32,881 bases of DNA from Akkermansiaceae bacterium (GTDB lineage: Bacteria; Verrucomicrobiota; Verrucomicrobiia; Verrucomicrobiales; Akkermansiaceae): contig JANXMQ010000200.1 in assembly GCA_025354565.1 (NCBI GenBank), positions 1-32,881 on the forward strand, given 5' to 3'. The translations under genes and the position numbers were made by a program. Of the stretch, positions 26,482 to 32,881 are shown piece after piece (position 1 is the first letter of the stretch; the number at the start of each line of letters is the position of its first letter). The notes beneath the pieces were generated by a model, which was not told the DNA's origin, searched no databases, and saw only the letters and a list, made by a program, of their open reading frames with translations.

Positions 26482-26507
26482 AAAAAAATGGCTGGCACGC
26501 TGCCGCC
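26482..26507 (-). terminator. Intrinsic-terminator-like hairpin ahead of glf
   Basis: On the minus strand an imperfect GC-rich hairpin (26507-26490; stem GGC-GCA around loop GCG with TGC-GCC, one bulge) is followed, after two bases, by seven T residues (26488-26482). It sits after the antiterminator gene and before the biosynthetic genes, so a NusG/RfaH-type factor could be needed to read through it. The stem is short, so strength is uncertain. Confidence 0.45.
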
Positions 26508-26519
26508 CTTGGTCGATCT

Positions 26520-26584
26520 CTCCGTGGCGGAGGGAAACCTGAAGGGTGGGGCAGTGGTTGTTAGTGTCGTCCGCGTGGCGGACG
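26520..26584 (-). promoter_or_regulatory. Pair of related hairpins in the glf leader
   Basis: Two hairpins lie between the antiterminator stop and the terminator-like stem: 26568-26584, with a perfect 7-base stem (CGTCCGC, GTG loop, GCGGACG on the plus strand), and 26520-26532, with a 5-base stem (CTCCG, TGG loop, CGGAG). Both contain the plus-strand string GTGGCGGA, so they look like two copies of one element. They are good candidates for the RNA or DNA recognition site of the NusG-like protein encoded just upstream. Confidence 0.4.
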
Positions 26585-26595
26585 GCGAGAAGGCA

Positions 26596-27147
26596 TCAAG
26601 GCGTCGGTCGCCGTGGCAGTAAAATCGAGAAGAGATCCATATCCACAGCTTGTGGATTGCCAAGAAACTCCAGGAGAATTTTCACCCGCTCGGTGGCGGT
26701 GGGAATGCCGACAACGGTGCCCTGCATCCCTTGAAACGGGCCGTGAGCGACTTCCACTTCATCGCCCATTTCCAAGTTCGGGCTGAGCGTGATGAGCTCG
26801 TTTTCCATGGCCCCATTGTGATCGAGGATTTCAGCTTTCAGCGCCTCGACGAAAGTTTCCGGCACAGCGGGGATGCCTGCACCGAAGCGCACCAAGCCGC
26901 GCACGCCTTGGCAAAAAGTGACAGCCCGCTCCATCTCGGCTATCGAAAATTTCGCCAACACGTAGCCGGGAAACATCGGCTCGACCCACCAGATTTTCCC
27001 CCGCCGGGTGGCCTTGCGATAGCGGAGGCGCGGGCAGAAAACCTCGACGCCTTCGATTTCCCGCAGGTGGCCGGCGGCGATGTGCTCGCGCTTCGTCTGG
27101 CAGCGGACGCAGAACCATTCCGGGAAATTTGCTCTGGAGGGATTCAT
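26596..27147 (-). CDS. NusG/RfaH-like specialised transcription antiterminator
   Basis: A 183-residue NusG paralogue. The N-terminal NGN domain starts with W-F-C-V-R-C-Q-T-K-R-E and contains P-M-F-P-G-Y-V-L-A, the block that contacts the RNA polymerase clamp. The C-terminal KOW domain carries G-D-E-V-E-V-A-H-G-P-F-Q-G-M-Q-G at about 138-153. Such paralogues (RfaH, LoaP, UpxY) attach to RNA polymerase at a leader element and keep it moving through long polysaccharide operons. Its ATG overlaps the GbsR-like gene by four bases (ATGA). The 119 bases downstream hold two related hairpins and a terminator-like stem before glf, which supports operon-specific action here rather than the housekeeping NusG role. 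Confidence 0.92.
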   Translation of the reverse strand: MNPSRANFPEWFCVRCQTKREHIAAGHLREIEGVEVFCPRLRYRKATRRGKIWWVEPMFPGYVLAKFSIAEMERAVTFCQGVRGLVRFGAGIPAVPETFVEALKAEILDHNGAMENELITLSPNLEMGDEVEVAHGPFQGMQGTVVGIPTATERVKILLEFLGNPQAVDMDLFSILLPRRPTP

Positions 27148-27647
27148 TGGCCGAGAAGTTTTTGCAGGACCGGTAGCACCCGGCCGCCGCTACGCATCCA
27201 GCGGTCAAGACGATCCACCCGCTCGCCGAGGAATTTCCGGCGCTCGGGATCGCTGATGGTCTGGGCGGTGCTTGCGAGTCGGTCGATTTTGGTTTTTCCG
27301 CTCTCCAGATGAGGCCGGATTTGCTCACGGATGAAGCCGCCGACGAGGCGTTTCAGCTCAATCGCGGGCTCGTAATAGGTGCGGCGCTCGGCCCCGCCCT
27401 CGGCCTCGCGGACTGCGCCCAGGCTCTTGAGCGTCCGCAGTCCTTGGCTGGCGGAACCCTTGCTAATATGGAGTTTCTGCACGAGGTCATCCAGCGACAG
27501 CGGGGTCGGCGAGATGAAGAGTAGGCCGTAAATTTCGCCGATCGAGCGAGGCATTCCCAGCACCCGCACCCCGTCCACAAACATTGAGACCACCTGGCGT
27601 TCCAGAGGATCCAAATCGTATTGATCGCCATCGAGCAGACCAGCCAT
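27144..27647 (-). CDS. GbsR/MarR-type winged-helix transcriptional regulator
   Basis: A 167-residue DNA-binding protein. The winged helix covers about residues 30-95, with the recognition region in L-V-Q-K-L-H-I-S-K-G-S-A-S-Q-G-L-R-T-L-K and the wing at V-R-E-A-E-G-G-A-E-R-R-T-Y-Y. The S-K-G-S-A-S pattern is typical of the GbsR subgroup. The rest is helical and probably dimerises. No effector pocket can be named. The gene heads the locus, overlaps the antiterminator gene, and has a perfect inverted repeat 28 bases upstream of its start, so it is likely autoregulated and controls expression of the antiterminator and thus the polysaccharide operon. Confidence 0.9.
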   Translation of the reverse strand: MAGLLDGDQYDLDPLERQVVSMFVDGVRVLGMPRSIGEIYGLLFISPTPLSLDDLVQKLHISKGSASQGLRTLKSLGAVREAEGGAERRTYYEPAIELKRLVGGFIREQIRPHLESGKTKIDRLASTAQTISDPERRKFLGERVDRLDRWMRSGGRVLPVLQKLLGQ

Positions 27648-27674
27648 GGGAGGACCGTAGAAAGTTTCCCCGGT

Positions 27675-27698
27675 TTGTTCAATCTAATTTGAACAAAG
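27675..27698. promoter_or_regulatory. Perfect inverted repeat, candidate operator of the GbsR-like regulator
   Basis: The plus strand reads TTTGTTCAA, six bases, TTGAACAAA: two perfect 9-base arms over 24 bases. It lies 28 bases upstream of the regulator's ATG and just downstream of a candidate promoter, where a bound dimer would block transcription. Dimeric winged-helix regulators usually bind such sites. Confidence 0.6.
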
Positions 27699-27722
27699 TA
27701 ATTTCAGCCAGCTTGCTTGAAA

Positions 27723-27752
27723 TTTTACCCCCCGCGCCGCTCAACGCTCAAA
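27723..27752 (-). promoter_or_regulatory. Candidate promoter of the regulator-antiterminator operon
   Basis: On the minus strand, TTGAGC (27752-27747) and TAAAAT (27728-27723) are separated by 18 bases. Transcription would start near 27716, placing the inverted repeat 27675-27698 at about +18 to +41. It is a by-eye sigma-70-like match. Confidence 0.35.
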
Positions 27753-27983
27753 TTAGGGAAAAACAACCACCGATAACCAGGATGGACGCAGATAAAAAGA
27801 AAGACTGAGTCAAAAATCTGGTATTTCTGGCACCAACGATCTTCCAACTAGCCCATTCACGCATTGGAACCTGCGGACAACTTTTCCCACGGCAGAGTAG
27901 CGCGCCGCGCCGAAGCCTCAGCTACCCACTAAGTTCGATTGTGCCAATTTTTGAACCCGTATAACGACTATCACATATTCCAA
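27753..27983. other. Spacer between the membrane-protein operon and the polysaccharide locus
   Basis: No gene is seen. The segment 27769-27803 (ACCGATAACCAGGATGGACG and following A-rich bases) resembles degenerate intergenic sequence, and 27895-27935 is very GC-rich (GCGCGCCGCGCC). No clear terminator for the operon ending at 27984 was recognised. Confidence 0.3.
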
Positions 27984-28259
27984 TCAATATTTTCGTTTAA
28001 ATCGAATCATAATCAAAACAGCTAATCCTATCGCGAAGATAGTTAGAATGCCCCATACACTTACGTAATTTCCGAAGAGCCTTGAGGAGATTTTTGAACC
28101 CCGCTCCTGTGGGCGTTGATCTGACTTCTGAGTCTTGTCCCATATTGTCAGCATGTTTTCTACATGCTTGCTTTTTTCGATCAATTTATTGCGTGCGATT
28201 TTTTCAAAGTTTTCAAAACAGCGCGGTTGTTTAGCTGGAGGCGGCAAAATATTTGACAT
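27984..28259 (-). CDS. Small single-pass membrane protein, unknown function
   Basis: A 91-residue protein, not recognised. The N-terminal two thirds are polar, with one Cys; residues about 65-85 form one membrane helix, and the protein ends in the basic tail I-R-F-K-R-K-Y. The last 14 residues resemble the end of the upstream 236-residue protein (G-[IL]-A-V-x-I-M-[VI]-R-x-K-R), and the DNA is also similar. Its ATG shares a base with the upstream stop (TAATG), so translation is coupled. The charge pattern suggests a cytoplasmic C-terminus. It is last in the operon with the metalloprotease-like gene. AT-rich compared with the polysaccharide locus. Confidence 0.7.
   Translation of the reverse strand: MSNILPPPAKQPRCFENFEKIARNKLIEKSKHVENMLTIWDKTQKSDQRPQERGSKISSRLFGNYVSVWGILTIFAIGLAVLIMIRFKRKY
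27994..28022. repeat. Copy 1 of a 29-base duplicated tail (copy 2 at 28269-28297)
   Basis: The 29 bases match 28269-28297 at 25 positions (both begin CGTTTAA and end AAACAGC). Both encode the C-terminal membrane/basic tail of their gene, in the same frame. This points to a partial duplication between neighbouring genes. Confidence 0.75.
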
Positions 28260-28969
28260 TATTTTGTGCGTTTAAGTCGGACCATAATCCAAACAGCAAT
28301 ACCCACTCCGCAAAATCCAGAAACAATCATTATCCACCGAATTAATTTGTCATCCTGAGTTGCGAGGCCGCTTTTTTCTGCTAGCTGCGAGATTCTTCCA
28401 CCGCCCTGATAATTCTCTCTTGAATTCAAAGAATCTGGCCGTGTCGCGTCTTGATGTTTGGATTGATCTTCCTGAGTTGGTTTCAACTCGTCAGTATTCG
28501 CCCATTTTCCTTCTATACCAGTATAGTCAGCTAATTCATAACTGGCCGATTTGAATATTTGAGAAAGCGTTGTCTCTTTCACCCTAATAAGGGTAAAAAT
28601 ATTATCATCCCTGAATAACAATATGATTCGTCCTGCTTCATTTATTTCTTCTCTATCACCTTCACCACCAGAATTGACAGCCATTGCGACAATCCGAGAC
28701 TTGTGATTCTGAATTAATGTAGTTATATCATTTTTAGGAAATGCGTATTTTCTTCTGTAATCAAATTTATTGCTAACAAGTTTAATTTTTGTCACCTCCT
28801 CTATTTGCAGCCAATTTCTGGGAAAAATTCCTTTTTGATTATGATAAACTTCTACCATGCGAAGGACATTTTCAGCGTCCGCGAAATCGGCAGTCTTGAA
28901 AGATTTTCCATAACAAAAATCAAAACAACAGTTTAAAACAATCAGGATAGGTATTAAGGTTTTTGCCAT
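28259..28969 (-). CDS. Secreted or membrane-anchored protein with C-terminal helix, unknown function
   Basis: A 236-residue protein, not recognised. It begins with a plausible signal peptide (M-A-K-T then a hydrophobic run ending near C-Y-G-K). An alpha/beta-looking region of about 120 residues follows, then a Gln/Ser/Asp-rich linker (about 165-200), one membrane helix (about 208-228) and the basic tail R-L-K-R-T-K. Most of the chain should lie outside the cytoplasm. It overlaps the 884-residue gene by 16 bases and touches the 91-residue gene (TAATG), so all are probably one operon. No sorting motif such as PEP-CTERM or LPXTG is visible. Confidence 0.7.
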   Translation of the reverse strand: MAKTLIPILIVLNCCFDFCYGKSFKTADFADAENVLRMVEVYHNQKGIFPRNWLQIEEVTKIKLVSNKFDYRRKYAFPKNDITTLIQNHKSRIVAMAVNSGGEGDREEINEAGRIILLFRDDNIFTLIRVKETTLSQIFKSASYELADYTGIEGKWANTDELKPTQEDQSKHQDATRPDSLNSRENYQGGGRISQLAEKSGLATQDDKLIRWIMIVSGFCGVGIAVWIMVRLKRTK

Positions 28970-31608
28970 TTTGCTGTTTTTCTGAACCTCGTAATCGAGA
29001 CGGGATTAAATACTGGAAGTGCGTTGACATTAATAATTATTTGCTTGGCCATAATTCCTTCTTCATCATGATGCGCGGAATCGGAGCCCGCCCCTGGCAT
29101 ATGTCCGATTTCATGAGCCGCGTTAAACATAATCCCGAGCTCTACCAAGGTAAGCGCATTTGGATGTGCCGTACGAATCAGATTGTCATATTCATCCCTT
29201 ACGGTCTCGACATAGACGACACTAAATTGCCTCTTATAACCCGGAGTAATTCCTTCTGAATAGCCTTCTGCATGTGGATCTCCGTCATCTGAATATCCGC
29301 CTTGATAAGCAGTGATTAGTCTAGCGGTCCAACATTTATTTTTATCGTCCAGATCTTTTTGTGCATCCCAAAATTCATCTCCTATACCTAGGACACCTCC
29401 ATTTACCGACTTCTGCAAAAGAAAGTCTAAAAATTTATGTGTATTCCAAGTTTCGGCATTTTCCACCTCAATAAAAGCAGGTTTATAGGAGTTTTTAAGT
29501 GTGTTGCCCACGAGATTGTTTCTTGGCAATGGTGGTGCGGCCAGTCCGTAATCATCATCATCATAAAGCCGGAATTCCGAACCTGAAGGTAGGTCGGTGT
29601 GGTTTCCAGAAATTCTCACGAATTCGTCCACTAAGTCATTTCCAGTCGCGATTACACTGTACGAGTTACTTTGCACAATAATATGACCATTCTCAAGATC
29701 GAAATAACTGGTCTGATCGGTTATAGGAGAAATGGGGATATTCGTTTCGGTCCCACCAATGGTGAGCCAAGTGCTCCCGATGATGGGATTGGCTATATCT
29801 GAACTCAAATCATTCCTCTTGTAACCAAAACCGTCCACCGGTATCGCCGCCATCGAGTCATTCTCAACCCACAATTTTCTCCAGACCGTCAGCAAGGGGG
29901 AGGCTGGGGCCTCGCCATTTTCGCTGAATTTACAACCAAGAAATTTTTCTTCATCAGGCTCATCGATTTGGACGGCTTCGTATGTAGATTCGTCAATGAT
30001 GGAGGCTGCGACGCGGTAGTTGTTGCCGGGCTGCATTCCGACACGGAAGTCGAATTTAACCTCGCCATTAGCACCGACGATGCCTTGTGCCGTGTCTCCA
30101 CCCCATGCGGTGCCAGTCCAGAATTGACCGCTTTTGGGAGTGCCTAGATAATCGATCAGATTGTCATCTCCACCCTCATAGTTCGTGTCGATTACCGGAG
30201 TGGAATTTCCATCTTCGTGATCGAACTCTTCTGAGGTGCTGTCATCCACATCGAACGATTTCACAAAAACGGTTTTCCCTTGAAGTGCGGGAGAGGTTTT
30301 TACGACGACTTGGAGTTTGTTCCGCAGTTCAGTTGAAACGGGATCTTTAAAATCAGGAAAAATACGGCTGCCGTAAATTGGCTTGTTCCATGGGTCGATG
30401 TGGGCGCTCACATTATCCCATCCGCTGATGGCTTGCCAGCTTATCTCAACCGGCAGTAAGCCTACGGCGACATGGCTGGGAAGTATATCATCAGATATAT
30501 TGGTAGCGGTAACTTCGATATCTATCGTTAATGGCGCGTTAGCTGGCGCGGTGAACATGTGTGCTTTTTCGATATGAGGCGGGGCTGGAAATCCGGGGAG
30601 CGTTGTGCCGTTGGTTTGATCGGTGATCCAATCGTCATGGCGGGAATTGACGTTGATGGAGCCTATGATGGGGTCTCCCTTTGATGGTGTAGCGCTCCAT
30701 TCTAAGGTGTCATCGAATTCGGATGGTGTTCCCGTGTAATTTGGAAATTCATCGCTGGCGATTGCGACAACCAAAATGCGGCTCTCTCCGGCAGGAATCG
30801 TGAGTGTGCCGGCGCGGGTGACGGGTTCATCTTGTCCGGCATTGCCCGTGACAGAAACCCATTGCCGGGCTGATTCTGGATCGGGCGAGGTGGGGTCCGT
30901 GCCTGCGAGGGCTTCTTCTGCGGTACTGATACCGTCGCCGTCTGGATCTGCGTTGGGATCAATAGCGTAGGGACCACCATTGAGTAGAATGTCGGTGAAA
31001 TAGGTGGCTAACCAGAGATCAGGAATACCTGCTAAGGTAGCTTTATTGGTCGGATCGGTGCCGAGGAGGGATTCTTCGCGGCCTGTTAGTCCGTCGTTAT
31101 CAAGATCGGTGTCCTCTATGGCGACTTGCCAGAAGCGTTTGTCGGAATCGTTGATGTCAAAGCCAAAGGTGACCATGCCACCGGTTGCGGTGAAGGGTTC
31201 TCCGACGGGAATCCAACTCCCCAATGAGAGATCGGGTGAAAAGAACAGGGTGTATTGTTTGCCTGCGAAAGTGGGCCAACTGATTTCACAGGCTTCGGGA
31301 GTGAGGAGTTCGGGGCCGTTTGTCGGGCTGTTGAAGTAGGTGGCGGGAATGTGGAGGATGTCAGTCTGGACGATTCCTTCGGGCGGATTGGCTTGAAATG
31401 GATTGGTGTTAGCAGCGGCTTCCTTCGCGTTAGACCAGCCGTCTCCGTCTGGATCTGCCAAGGGATCGAAATTCGGCGGGAGGAGTTGGCCATTGTTGAT
31501 TTCTCGTTCCCAAAGATCGCTGAGGCCGTTGTTATTGGTATCTAGAACGGCAAAAGCGGCGGATGCTAGGCACAAGGAAAACAGTGCAAGAAGGGAAAAG
31601 CGTTTCAC
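28954..31608 (-). CDS. Large secreted protein with Asp-rich repeats and a C-terminal zincin-like motif
   Basis: An 884-residue protein with a clear signal peptide (M-K-R-F-S, hydrophobic run, ending A-S-A-A-F-A). Two or three thrombospondin-type-3/EF-like calcium motifs occur: D-T-N-N-N-G-L-S-D and D-P-D-G-D-G-W-S near 23-60, D-L-D-N-D-G-L-T and D-P-D-G-D-G-I-S near 165-230. Between them is a Y-T-L-F-F-S-P-D-L-S block common in secreted proteins of this phylum. Near residues 832-850 it has H-E-I-G-H-M-P-G followed by S-D-S-A-H-H and then G-I-M: the HExxHxxG of metzincins plus a candidate Met-turn. The third ligand is displaced, because position 11 is Ser. A zinc endopeptidase acting outside the cell is likely but unproven. 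The GTG start overlaps the upstream stop and has a strong ribosome-binding site. Confidence 0.82.
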   Translation of the reverse strand: MKRFSLLALFSLCLASAAFAVLDTNNNGLSDLWEREINNGQLLPPNFDPLADPDGDGWSNAKEAAANTNPFQANPPEGIVQTDILHIPATYFNSPTNGPELLTPEACEISWPTFAGKQYTLFFSPDLSLGSWIPVGEPFTATGGMVTFGFDINDSDKRFWQVAIEDTDLDNDGLTGREESLLGTDPTNKATLAGIPDLWLATYFTDILLNGGPYAIDPNADPDGDGISTAEEALAGTDPTSPDPESARQWVSVTGNAGQDEPVTRAGTLTIPAGESRILVVAIASDEFPNYTGTPSEFDDTLEWSATPSKGDPIIGSINVNSRHDDWITDQTNGTTLPGFPAPPHIEKAHMFTAPANAPLTIDIEVTATNISDDILPSHVAVGLLPVEISWQAISGWDNVSAHIDPWNKPIYGSRIFPDFKDPVSTELRNKLQVVVKTSPALQGKTVFVKSFDVDDSTSEEFDHEDGNSTPVIDTNYEGGDDNLIDYLGTPKSGQFWTGTAWGGDTAQGIVGANGEVKFDFRVGMQPGNNYRVAASIIDESTYEAVQIDEPDEEKFLGCKFSENGEAPASPLLTVWRKLWVENDSMAAIPVDGFGYKRNDLSSDIANPIIGSTWLTIGGTETNIPISPITDQTSYFDLENGHIIVQSNSYSVIATGNDLVDEFVRISGNHTDLPSGSEFRLYDDDDYGLAAPPLPRNNLVGNTLKNSYKPAFIEVENAETWNTHKFLDFLLQKSVNGGVLGIGDEFWDAQKDLDDKNKCWTARLITAYQGGYSDDGDPHAEGYSEGITPGYKRQFSVVYVETVRDEYDNLIRTAHPNALTLVELGIMFNAAHEIGHMPGAGSDSAHHDEEGIMAKQIIINVNALPVFNPVSITRFRKTAKWQKP

Positions 31609-32480
31609 TTGTTTTCTCCTTTCGTGGTAGCAGTTGGAGTCTTAGTGCGCCAGTAGTTGAGGGTTATATTTTTGGGTTTTGGCGGATGGGCTTTAAGATA
31701 GGCTTGCTCCTTGATGCGGGCGCGTTCGCGACCTTCGTAGGCTTCTAAGAGGCGGTCATGTTCCTTGTTATAAATGTCGTGGAGTGATTGGATGGGGATG
31801 AGTGCTTTGGTATCAGTGGGTGGTTTGCCGGTGATTTGCCATGTCGCCATTCCTTCGGGAAATTCCGGTATCTCAGGCATGTTGTTTTCATAACTTTGGG
31901 TGGATTTGGGGTCGGTCTTGGAGTCGATATCTATATTTTCCCAACTCATGAAAATCGAATGGGTTTGTCCTGCGGAATCGAGAAATGAGTGAATGCCACC
32001 GGCAATCAAGGAGAAGTCGGCCGATGACCAGAAGGTGCAATTTTCACCAGCGCCCATTGGGTTATATCGGACGAGGGTGCGGGGCGGTGAATTTTTGGAG
32101 CGATAGATGGTGGCTCCGAGGTAGAGGATGTCGTCTTTCGGGTGAGTGGCGTGGTAATCAGCGATGTGTTCGCGAACCGCTGGGTCCATGGCGGCAGATG
32201 CGGATGCCTGCTGGGGCGGCTCGGGTAGGTCGATGGGTTTGATTTCGCGAATGGTGATGGTGCGTCCGCCTTGCTGGTGGATGGAAGTGGAAAGAATGTC
32301 CGCTTTGGCAACGACCAAGGTGGGTTTTGGAGGAGCGGGAAGCGGTGGGGTGCCGTCCGGGATGTTGCCTAGGATGTGGGCGGGTGTTGCGACGCGAGGA
32401 GTGGGGATTTTTTCGTTTTGACTGTGAGCAAGCACAGTGCTGGCGATGATATAAGCAATGAGTGGAGGAAGTGTTTTCAT
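31605..32480 (-). CDS. Secreted protein of unknown function
   Basis: A 291-residue protein, not recognised. The N-terminus (M-K-T-L-P-P-L-I-A-Y-I-I-A-S then A-H-S-Q) looks like a signal peptide, so the ATG at 32480 is preferred over an in-frame GTG at 32501. A Pro-rich stretch follows; the middle has a beta-rich region with many aromatic residues (about 120-200) and the C-terminus is charged and helical, ending in a Lys-rich tail. It is the first gene of the four-gene operon and overlaps the metalloprotease-like gene, so a joint role in the cell envelope is likely. It might be a propeptide-like partner or inhibitor, but nothing in the sequence shows this. Confidence 0.7.
   Translation of the reverse strand: MKTLPPLIAYIIASTVLAHSQNEKIPTPRVATPAHILGNIPDGTPPLPAPPKPTLVVAKADILSTSIHQQGGRTITIREIKPIDLPEPPQQASASAAMDPAVREHIADYHATHPKDDILYLGATIYRSKNSPPRTLVRYNPMGAGENCTFWSSADFSLIAGGIHSFLDSAGQTHSIFMSWENIDIDSKTDPKSTQSYENNMPEIPEFPEGMATWQITGKPPTDTKALIPIQSLHDIYNKEHDRLLEAYEGRERARIKEQAYLKAHPPKPKNITLNYWRTKTPTATTKGENK
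31616..31622 (-). promoter_or_regulatory. Strong ribosome-binding site of the metalloprotease-like gene
   Basis: The minus strand reads AAAGGAG seven bases before the GTG at 31608. It is the clearest Shine-Dalgarno in the window, most other genes having none, and it decides the unusual GTG start. Confidence 0.75.
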
Positions 32481-32832
32481 GGTGGGCCGGTGAGCTGTCA
32501 CGACTCAATGTTTGCTACTGGAAAGAAAGAGCGCGACTTGATCGCGCCCCACCTACAGGCACCAGCAAGCGCCTCCTCGAAAAGACACGCCAAGCCGCGC
32601 CGATTGGCGCGACAGCTCTGTCAATTCGAGGGCTTGAAAACTTGCTGGTTTTGTAGGTGGCCCAGTAGCTTTTGTTGGTCGCAAAAGCAGTTGTGTGTAT
32701 TTTTGAAACTAAATTGTGTTGGATGTCATTACGAATGACACTCATCCTAAAAAGGAAAATGGGCGTGTTCGTGGGGCACCTTTGAGCAAGGCGTTTGATG
32801 GCGGGTCCGGATGATGGCAAAGGGATCGGTTT
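32481..32832. other. Hairpin-rich intergenic region
   Basis: No gene is supported. Five perfect short inverted repeats are packed into about 210 bases: 32531-32547 (GCGCGA, 5, TCGCGC), 32596-32611 (CGCGCC, GATT, GGCGCG), 32611-32622 (GACAG, CT, CTGTC), 32668-32688 (GCTTTTG, 7, CAAAAGC) and 32724-32740 (TGTCATT, ACG, AATGACA). The promoter of the four-gene operon should lie here but was not recognised. Confidence 0.5.
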
Positions 32833-32881
32833 TCACCCGCTGAGCAGGAGCGCGGCCTCGTCCGGCAGACCGGGCAGCCAT
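32833..32881 (-). CDS. Possible 3' end of an upstream gene (partial)
   Basis: The last 15 codons before a TGA on the minus strand read as W-L-P-G-L-P-D-E-A-A-L-L-L-S-G, a plausible helical C-terminus, with the gene running off the right edge. The stretch is too short to identify or to be sure that it is coding. Confidence 0.25.
   Translation of the reverse strand, partial: WLPGLPDEAALLLSG

Noticed and set aside
27769-27803. Intergenic segment resembling a dispersed repeat.
   Set aside because: The likeness is from memory of similar intergenic sequences; only one copy is in this window and no boundaries or inverted ends can be seen.
3775-31430. Apparent frequency of the pentamer GTTAG/CTAAC in genes and spacers.
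   Set aside because: I counted roughly 35 occurrences by eye, below the roughly 50 expected from base composition, so there is no enrichment.
1-32881. CRISPR arrays, tRNA or rRNA genes, insertion-sequence transposases and phage genes.
   Set aside because: None was recognised on either strand: no regularly spaced repeats, no cloverleaf, and no transposase or integrase motifs.

Overview
The window reads as a chromosomal stretch of a Verrucomicrobiota-like bacterium. The support is indirect: mixed GC, few Shine-Dalgarno sequences, several TTG/GTG starts, secreted proteins with Asp-rich calcium-binding repeats, and an exopolysaccharide locus headed by a GbsR-like regulator and a NusG paralogue. 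The phylum is an inference and the genus cannot be told. Almost every gene lies on the minus strand, so the locus is read from right to left.

Right end (about 27984-32881). A hairpin-rich spacer with the possible 3' tip of an upstream gene is followed by a tightly coupled four-gene operon. It encodes a secreted protein of unknown function, a large secreted protein with Asp-rich repeats and a C-terminal HEIGH metalloprotease-like motif, and two small membrane proteins whose C-terminal tails are duplicated at the DNA level. This part is visibly more AT-rich than the rest.

Control region (26482-27752). A GbsR/MarR-type regulator has a perfect inverted repeat upstream of it and overlaps the gene for a NusG/RfaH-like antiterminator. 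Between the antiterminator and the first sugar gene lie two related hairpins and an intrinsic-terminator-like hairpin with seven U residues, which is what a processive antitermination leader should look like.

Polysaccharide locus (213-26476). The first half makes activated precursors: UDP-galactopyranose mutase (glf), GDP-fucose synthase (fcl), GDP-mannose dehydratase (gmd), an unusual nucleotidyltransferase-GHMP kinase fusion, a WecG/TagA glycosyltransferase, UDP-glucose dehydrogenase, and cysC/cysD/cysN, which make PAPS. Galactofuranose, fucose, glucuronate and sulfate are therefore the predicted building blocks. The middle (14626-16795) is a rearrangement scar: an intact plus-strand VTT-domain membrane protein, a dehydrogenase that has lost its N-terminal half, and a decayed second copy of the VTT gene. 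The second half holds two GT2 enzymes, a methyltransferase, a YfhO-like and a GT-C-like membrane protein, a GMC oxidoreductase, an SDR epimerase and a Wzy/WaaL-like polymerase or ligase. The left end is a five-gene, mostly overlapping module (GDPD-like protein, HAD phosphatase, degenerate nucleotidyltransferase, cupin, and a nucleotidyltransferase fused to an NTF2-like domain), which probably makes an unusual activated substituent. No Wzx flippase, Wza/Wzc export proteins, initiating polyprenyl-phosphate glycosyl-1-phosphate transferase, or sulfotransferase is visible, so the locus must continue elsewhere.
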